Source: Plesiocystis pacifica SIR-1
GTDB taxonomy: Bacteria > Myxococcota_A > Polyangia > Nannocystales > Nannocystaceae
Direction: 5' to 3'
Assembly: GCF_000170895.1 (NCBI RefSeq)
Contig: NZ_ABCS01000013.1
Span: forward strand, 62,001-126,000
Length of the DNA stretch: 64,000 nucleotides
This document shows, piece by piece, positions 17,301-26,300 of this stretch. Every line of letters starts with the position of its first letter. Within the stretch, counting starts at the first letter, position 1. The notes beneath the pieces were generated by a model, which ran no database searches, was not told the DNA's origin, and saw only the letters and a list, made by a program, of their open reading frames with translations. Position numbers and translations under genes: made by a program.

Positions 17301-20300
17301 TCGACGACTACCTGGCCGTCGACAACGCCCTGAGCTTCCGCGTCGAGGCCTTCGAGGACTACGAGCGCGACATCTTCTTCGCCATCCACGAGGTCGCCAA
17401 GGCCACGGCGGAGGTGCTCGACTCCGTCGAGGCCGAGCTCGCGCGGCTCGCCGATCGCCAGCGCCAGCTGGTGCTCGACGCCCTCGCCGAGCTGCTCGAG
17501 CTCGACGTGGCCGTCGCCGAGCTGCTGCTCGTGCGCAGCCAGTCCAACGACGCCCACCCGAGCGCGACCTTCCTGGCCAGGGTGCTCGACGAGGTCGACG
17601 CCCTCGGGGTGCTGCGCGCGGTGCCCTCGGCTCCGGCCTTCCAGCTCGGCCTCACCCGCCTGGGTCAGCTCGCCGCGCTGGTCCGCCAGCTCGGCTTTGA
17701 CCACGACCTGAGCCAGATCGCCCTCGACGAGCAGCACCTGGTCGAGAAGTTCCCCGAGCGCCTCGCCCTGCCCGCGGGGGTCGAGGTCATCGACGCGCTG
17801 CTCGAGGACGGCGACGAGATCCTGCTGTTCAGCGGCGCTCGCTTTTGGCGCTACGACGCCGCGACCGGGGCGCTCGGCGACGAGGAAGGCGAGGCCCTGA
17901 GCGAGCTGACGAGCGCCCTGGCTGGGGTCGAGTCCGTCGACGCGGCCTTCGTCGACAGCGCGGGCTCGCGCTGGATCCTCGCCGACGCCCTCTACCTCGA
18001 GCGCGCCGTCGACAGCGAGCGCTGGGTCTCCGTCGAGCGCCGCTTCGGCGAGTCGGCCAATACCTTCGAGGGCCTGACCCGGGTCGCCGCCAGCTTGGTC
18101 ACCCGCGACGGGCGGACCTACCTGCTGACCCGCGAGGAGTTCCTGCGCTACACCGGGGCCTACGCGTTCGTCGACGAGGGCTGCCCCCTGCCGCTGGCGC
18201 AGTGGCTGCCCGAGCTGGGCGACGTCAGCTACGGCGGGAGCCGGGTAGGCTCCGAGGACTCCGAGGGCTCCGAGGACCTCGCCGAGCGCGTCGACGCGGC
18301 CCTCGAGACCCCCGACGGCGTGACCTACCTGTTCGCCGGCGAGCACTACTTCAGCTCCGAGGAGCCCGAGCTCGAGCGGGCCATCGCCGGGCGCTTTGGC
18401 GTGGTCGACAACGACTTCGAGGGCCTCGGCCGCCTCGACGCCGCGCTCCGCCACGAGGGCCAGCTGTGCCTGTTCCTCGGCGATCAGGTCCTCGCCTACC
18501 GCGACAACCTCGAGAACCAGGGCGTGCTCGCGACCGAGGGCTACCCGACCACGCTGCCCGAGCTCTTGCCCGGGCTCCCGGCCGCCTTCCACGACGGCGT
18601 CGACGCGGCCGCGCGCATGTGGGACGGGCAGATCATGCTGTTTCGCGGGCGCGAGTTCGTGTCCATGGCCGCGGACCGCCCGGTGATCGAGCCGCGGCCG
18701 ATCTACGAGCGCTGGGGCCGGGTCGGCAACGAGCTGCAAACGAGCGGCGAGGTCGAGGCGGCCTTCGCCGGCCTCGACGGCAAGGTCTACCTGTTCAGCG
18801 GCGACCAGTACTGCCGCTACTCGAGCGCCGACTACCGCCTCGTCGACGAGGGCTACCCCCGGCGCATCGCCCCGGACTGGGGCGGGCTCGAGTCCGTCGA
18901 CGCGGCCTTCGTGCTCGACGGCAAGACCTACCTGTTCGGGCGCCAGGGCGAGCGGTCGATCTACCTGCGCTTTTCGACCCGGGACTACAGCGTCGCCGAC
19001 GAGGGCTTCCCCAAGCCCACCGACGACAACTGGTGGAACCTGCCCGCGGCGCTGATCGAGGCCGGCTTCGACCGCCCCGACGCCGTGTTCGTCGGCACCG
19101 ACGGCAGCGTCTACCTGTTCGGCGCCGGGGTCTACGTGCGCTTCGACCACAACCACCGCTGGTGGTCCGAGCCCACGCCGATCTCCGAGCGCTGGAACAG
19201 CCTGCCCTTCGAGCGGGTGTCCGCGGGCTTCACCGGCAAGGACGGGCGCAGCTACCTGTTCTCGACGGCGGCCCCGGATCCGCAGTTCGTGCGCTACTCG
19301 GACCCCGACTACAACATCGTCGACGAGGGCTACCCGCGCACGGTCAAGTCGGTGTGGGGCCGGGTGCGCAACACCATCCAACGCACCAGCCGGGTCGACG
19401 CGGCCTTGGTGCTGCGCTCGATGGTGACCCAGACCGACGCCGAGGGCGAGGCGGTCGAGGTCGAGGTCGAGCACACCTACCTGTTCAGCGGCGACCAGTT
19501 CTACCGCTACACGGGCTCGACCGAGGGCGACGTCGACGAGGGCTACCCCAAGCAGATCAAGTCCGCGCTCCACCTCGAGCCGCGCTTCGTCAACCTCCCG
19601 GCGCGGGCCTGCGGATCCGTGGACGCGGCCTTCGCCGACGCGCGCAACGTCTACCTGGTCGAGCGCGGCCAGATCCACGTCGCGTCCGTCGAGCACCACG
19701 GCGCCTACGCCCTCGACGCGGAGGCCCTGGGCCTGCGCGCGGCGGTGGTCGAGGAGGGCTCGGTCTACGTCGAGACCCTCGCGGGCTGGCGCCAGCTCTC
19801 GGACCCCGAGTCCGCCGACCGCCGCCTGTTCCTGTCCGCGCCCCGCTCCTTGCGGCGGGTCCCGGCCGCCTTCCAGACCGAAGTCGACGCGATCTTGCAC
19901 GGGCGCGACGGCAACACCTACGTGTTCAAGGGGCCCGAATGCCACGACCTCGACATGCGCCGCGCGGTGCTGGGCGCCGAGGCCTGGGGCCGGGCGGAGA
20001 ACCCCCTGTTCGACGAGGGCCGGGTCGACGCGGCGTTCACCGGGCGCGACGGCAAGGTCTACCTGTTCAGCGGGGCGCACTTCGTGCGCTACGAGGCCGA
20101 GGCCCTGAGCGGGGCCGCGCCGGGCTTCATCGACGGCCTGCCCGAGTCGATCAGCGAGCGCTGGGGGCTGAGCAACGTCCGCCACGCCTACGTCGACGGC
20201 GAGCGCACGGTGCTGTGCGAGGCGCCCGGGGACGACGGCTCGTTCCGCTACGTCGTGTTCGAGGGCGAGGACTACGAGGGCGAGCCCGCCGAGGGGCCGA

Positions 20301-23300
20301 GCCAGGCGAGCTTCGACTACTGGGGCATCCCCGCGCAGATCGTCGCCCAGGGCTTCGACCGCGTCGACGCCGTGCTCGTCGACGAGCAGGCCGACCGCGT
20401 GCTCGTGCGCGGCCGGGAGTTCGTGCACTACGAGGCCGAGTCCGGGCGCTGGTCCCAGCCGCGGGCCATCGAGCTGCTGTGGCGCGGGCTGCCCGAGCGG
20501 CACCCCGACCTCGAGGGCGTGCGCGCGGCCTTCCGCGCCCCCAACGGCTGGACCTGGGTGTTCGGCGAGGGCGCGTGCGTGGCCTACGACGCCAGCGCGA
20601 AGGCCCTGGTCAGCGGCGTCGAGCTCATCGAGGGGCGCTGGGGCATCGTCGACAACCGCATCGCGACCCGGGCCCGGGTCGACGCCGCGGTGGTCCTCGG
20701 CGAGCACACCTTCTTGTTCTCCGGCGAGCAGTACGTGCGCTACTCGAGCGCCGACTACCGCCGGGTCGACGCGGGCTACCCCAAGCGCATCGCCGGGGAG
20801 CTGCGCAAGGAGGCGGCCTTCGCCGCCTTCCCGGAGAGCCTCGAGGCCGAGCTCGAGCGCCTCGGCGGCGAGCTCTCGGGCGTCTCGGCCGTGGTCGGGA
20901 CCGGGCCCACGGTGCACCTGATGCTCGGCTCGCGCCTGCACTCGGCCTCCCTCGAGCTCGCGCGCAGCCGTGCGCTCGGAGCCCTCGGGCGCCTGCGCAA
21001 CACCTTCGACGCGGCTGAAGCTGACGCCGAGGCCGAGGCGGGCGTGTCCGTCGACGCGGCCTTCGTCGACGGCGCGGGCCTGAGCTACCTGGTCCGCGGC
21101 GATCAGTACGTGCGCTACACCGAGCTGAGCCGCGAGCACGTCGACTCCGGCTACCCCCGGCCGCTCGAGCAGCTCGGCCAGGATCTGTTCGGCGTGCCCG
21201 GGCTCAGCGGGGGGCACCTCCCCGATCCCTTCCGCTACGACATCGACGCGGCCTTCCTGGGCTCGGACGGGCGCCTGCACCTGTTCAAGGGCGAGCGGCA
21301 CCTGAGCGCGGGGCTCGACGGTCAGGGCAAGCTGGCCTTCGAGCAGGGCAGCGTGACGGCGCGCTGGGGCCGGGTCCACAACCCCTTCGGCGCGGGCGAT
21401 GGGGTCGGCGGCGAGGACACGCCCGGGGCCGCCAACGTGGCCCTCGACGCGGCCTTCGTGGCCGGCGACGGGGCGCTCTACGTGTTCAAGGGCAGCCACT
21501 TCGCGCGCTACTCCGAGTCCACGGCCGAGCTCGTCGACCCCGGCTACCCGCGCAGCATCCGGGACGACTGGGGCGACCTGCCGCCGGACTTCGAGGCCGG
21601 GCTCACCGGGGCCTTCGCCATGGACGGGCGCAGCTACCTCGCCCGCGGGGATCGCTACGTCCGCTTCGAGCGCCCGGAACACCGGCGCATCAGCCCGCTC
21701 GGCGCCGAGCCCTTCGTGACCCGCTGGGGCTCGTGGAACGCCATCCAGCTCCGCGACCTGCACATCCTCGACGGCCTGCGCCGGCTGCTCGCCGAGGCCA
21801 GCGATCGCCAGCAGCTGATCGCCTTCTTGCGCGCGAGCCACGGCGACAACGAGGAGCCCTACCTGCTGCTCGCCGAGCTGTTCGACTGGGCCATCGACGA
21901 CCTTCGCTGGCTCAAGCGCCGCGACGCCTTCTTGCGCCGCAGCTTCCCGGCCTCGCCCGAGGCGGCCTTCCAGCTCGAGCTGCTGCTGCGCATCGCGGCC
22001 ACCTTGCGCGAGTGCGCGCGCCTGGGCACCTACCCCAGCGAGCTGTTCGAGAGCGCGTGGACCCCAGCCTACGGCGAGGCGGCCGAGGCGGGGCAGCGCG
22101 ACGAGCTCGCGATCGGCGACGCGCTGCTGCGCTCTTTGGCCGTGCTCAACCCGGGCTCGAGCTTCGACGTGCTCCAGCGCCAGCTCCGCGACGAGCTCGC
22201 GACGCTATGCCGAGACGCGCTCGCGGCCCACGTCGTCGCGCACACGTCGACGCTGGCGAACTGGCGCGAGCTGAGCGACTACCTGCTCATCGACGTGGCC
22301 ATGAGCAGCTGCGCCGAGACCTCCCGGGTCAAGGAGGCCGCGGCCGCGCTCCAGCTCTACTTCCACCGCTACTTCGTCAACCTCGAGATCCTCGATCCGC
22401 GCGGCGAGCTCGACGGGGTGGTCCGCGAGCAGCTGCGCCAGCGCTGGGCGTGGATGAAGAACTATCGGGTGTGGGAGGCGAACCGCAAGGTCTTCCTCTA
22501 CCCCGAGGACTTCGTCCGCCCCGAGCTGCGCGACTCCAAGACCCCGGCCTTCGAGACCCTCGAGGACGAGCTGCTCCAGGGCGAGCTCAACGACACCCTC
22601 GCGACCAAGGTCTACAAGCGCTACCTCGACGAGTACACCGAGGTCTCGCGGCTGAACATCGCCGGCGGCTACGTCTACGACGACCCCGACAGCCCCTACG
22701 ACAAGGAGCTGCTGCTGTTCGGGCACACGCGCACCAACCCGCGGCGCTACTACTACCGCAGCGCGGCCTTCAACCGCGGCCAGAGCAACTCCGTGGTCTG
22801 GCAGCCGTGGCGCGCGGTCGGCATCGAGATCAACGCCGACCGGGTCTACCCCGTCTACGCCTTCGGCCGGACCTTCGTGTTCTGGGCGGTGGTCGAGGCC
22901 AAGTCCTCGGGCTCGGCCTCGTCCGTGGTCGAGGTCAACAACGTCGAGGGCGGCCAGGAGGTGACCAACTCCGCCGACCTGGCCTACGAGCTCCAGCTCC
23001 ACTACTCCTTCTACAACCTCAACGAGGAGTGGGTGCAGCCCCAGCTGCTCAACACGAGCATCGAAGACCGCAAACACATCGTCATCGACAAGCTCTACGT
23101 CGAGAACGCCGAGCGCTTTGGCGACAGCGTGCACGAGAACATCATCGTCGGCGCCAAGTACCGCGCGGGCGACCAGGGGAGCTCGCGCTTCTACTCCTTG
23201 TCTGACGACTTGGTGACCCGCGAGGTCGGAGACCGGCCGGTCCCCGAGCTGCGCGAGGAGTTCCTGACCTCGCTGTTCTCCCAGGCCGACGCCACCGAGA

Positions 23301-26300
23301 TCCACGCCGTCGGCAACGTGGTCCCGCTCAACACCTACGACCAGTCCACGGACGGCCCGTGGTTCAGCTTCGACCACAAGGGCGGCAGCTTCCTGTGCAA
23401 GCCGGCCGAGTCGGCCCTCGGCCCCGACAACCTGCCGCGGCCGCTCGCCGGCAACGAGGACGACTTCCCCGAGTGGGAGCGCGTCGACGCGGCCGTCGAG
23501 CTGCCCGTCGAGGGCCAGCTGTTCTTCAACAAGGCGGCGGGGCGCTACGCCCAGAGCGTCCAGGGCCAGCTCGCCGAGGCGGCCGTGAGGGAGAAGTGGG
23601 GCAAGGTGTCGACGGCGGTGATCCGCGACAACCGGGTCGACGCCGTGCTCAGCCGGCGCGGGCGCGACGAGCTGCTGGTGTTCCGCAACGACGAGTACCT
23701 GCGCTACCGCAGCGGCAAGGACCTGGCCGAGCGCGGCGGGCCGCTCTCGCTCACAGGCAACGCGGACGAGCTGCCCCAGTGGTCGCGGCTCCACGCGGCC
23801 GTGGAGCACCGCGACGGGAAGACCTACTTCTTCGGTGACGGCGTCTATACGGACAGCGAGCACCTCGGGAGCACCTTCTCGCTGCGCGCCAAGTTCGGGG
23901 TGGACACCGTCAGCGTGTTCCCCGACGACGGCGACCCGCCGGTGACCGCAGCCTTCGTCCGCGGCCAGCACACCTACGTCGTCGGCCAGCGCGAGTTCGT
24001 GCGCTACACCGGTGACGCCTACGACAGCTTCGACGCCGGCTACCCCAAGGAGTCGACGCTCTACGCGGTGCTCGAAGACCTCGGCTGCACCAACAACAAG
24101 TCGAGCTACAAGCGCTCGCGGGTCTACGCGGCGACCAGCCACGACGGCGTCGTGACCCTCCACGCCGGGCGCACGGTCTACACCCTGCGCGGCACCGAGG
24201 TCGAGGCCGGGGGGCAAGACGCCAGCGTCCGCGCGCTCTTGGCCGTGGGCGGTCGGACCGTCAGGTTCCGCGACCACTCCCTGCACCTCGAGGGCTCCGA
24301 CGCCATCTACCCCCTCGAGCGCAACGTGCACGCCGCGTTCGCGGGCCTCGACGGCGAGGCCTACCTGTTCAGCGGCAGCCAGTACGTGAGCATCCGGCTC
24401 GACGGCCTGGACGAGCGGGCGCTCGCTGATCTACTCAACGGCATCTGGCCGCAGGTGGTCAACGTCAGCTCGGACTGGGGCGTGTCCTCGGAGGCCTTCC
24501 CGGTCAACAACCGCGTCGACGCGGCCCTGCGCACCGGCGACCACATCTTCCTGATCTCCGGGGGCGTCTACGTGCGCTACTCGGGCGACTTCGACGCGCC
24601 CGACGAGGGCTACCCGAAGGCCCTGGCGGGCAACCCCGACGGGCTCCCGGAGTGGACCGGCGTCGACGCGGCCACGGAGACCGACGACGGCGAGTGGCTG
24701 GCCTTTCACGAGGGCAGCTGGGCGAGCCGTCCCCGCCACGGCCAGGCGTGGTCGCAGGCCGAACCCCTGATCCCGCGCTGGGGCGCCGTCGAGACCAACA
24801 TCCTCACGGACGGGGTCGACGGGGCCTGGCTCGACGGAGACCGCCTCTACCTGAGCGCGGGCGACGAGCTGGCCCGCTACACCCTCGGGCCCAAGGGCGC
24901 GGGCGACACCATGGACGAGGGCTACCCCAAGACCCGCGCGGTCGTCGACGCCTCGATGACCCTGGGCGGGCGCCGCTTCCTGTTCCAGGGCGATCGCTAC
25001 GCCGGCATCGCCAACGGCCAGGAGCCCGGCGAGGACCTCGACTACGCGCCCATCGCCGGCAACTGGGGCAACCTCGACGCGGTCTACAAGTCGGGCATCG
25101 ACGCGGCCTTGACCACGGCGACGCACCTGTACCTGTTCAAGGGCGACGAGTACTCGCGCTACGTCCTCGACGACGATCAGGAGGCCGAGCCCTACGAGAT
25201 CCAAACGGCGCGCTTCGACCTGATCCGCCTGACGACCTCGACGGCCGCGGCCCTCAACCAGGCCCTGTTCGCCGGCGGCCTCGATCGCCTGCTCAGCCTC
25301 GACACCCAGTCCGTCGACGAGACCCCGGCCTTCGTGCAGCTCGGGCCGGACTCCCCGGCGCGGGCCAACAACCCGACGGTCATCCAGGTCTACGGGGACC
25401 GCATCGCCTCGCTGCCGGTCAGCTCGCACCTCGACTTCGAGAGCGCCAACGGGGTCTACTACTGGGAGGCCTTCTTCCACGCGCCCTTCCTGATCGCGCA
25501 GGCCCTGAACACGGCGCAGCGCTTCGAGGAGGCCAAGGCCTGGTACGAGCGGATCTTCGACCCGACCTCGCGCGGGGACTACTGGACCTTCCTGCCCTTC
25601 CTGACCGCCGACATCCAGGGCCTGCGCGACTCCGTCGACGAGCGCGTCGCCCTGCTCGAGGGCCTCGGGGTCGCGGTCACGGGGGTGCGCAAGGAGGCCA
25701 AGGAGGTGTTCGAGCTGCTGTGGCCCATGCGCGACGCCTTCTTGGGCTACCGCGATCTCAGCGGCCAAGAGCGCGACACCCTGGTCGGCTTCCAGCGCCG
25801 CAACAGCGAGGCCGACCAGCTGCGCGGGGCGGTCGCGTCGCTGAGCTTCGGGGCCGCCGACGCCAAGCTCGTGGCCGAGTTCCAGCAGCTCAAGGTCGGG
25901 CTGCTCGAGCTGGCCGCGGTCATCGAGCGCTTGATCAAGGTCTACGACGCCCAGGCCTCGTCCGGCGCCCAGCTGGCCGCCTACCTCGACGACCCCTTCG
26001 ACCCCCACGCGATCGCGGCCCTGCGTCGGGTGGCCTACCGCAAGTCCGTCGTGATGCACTACGTCGACAACCTGCTCGACTGGGGCGACCTGCTGTTCAC
26101 GCAGTACACGATGGAGAGCATCCAAGAGGCGCGCATGCTCTACCTCCTGGCCCACGACCTGCTCGGTCCGCGGCCGGAGAACCTGGCCACGCGCGTGCTC
26201 AGCCCCGACCGCAGCTACGGCGAGCTCGTCGACATCGGCGACGACTACGAGTTCCTGCTCTACCTCGAGAACATGCTGCCGCCGGCCGAGCTGCGCCTGA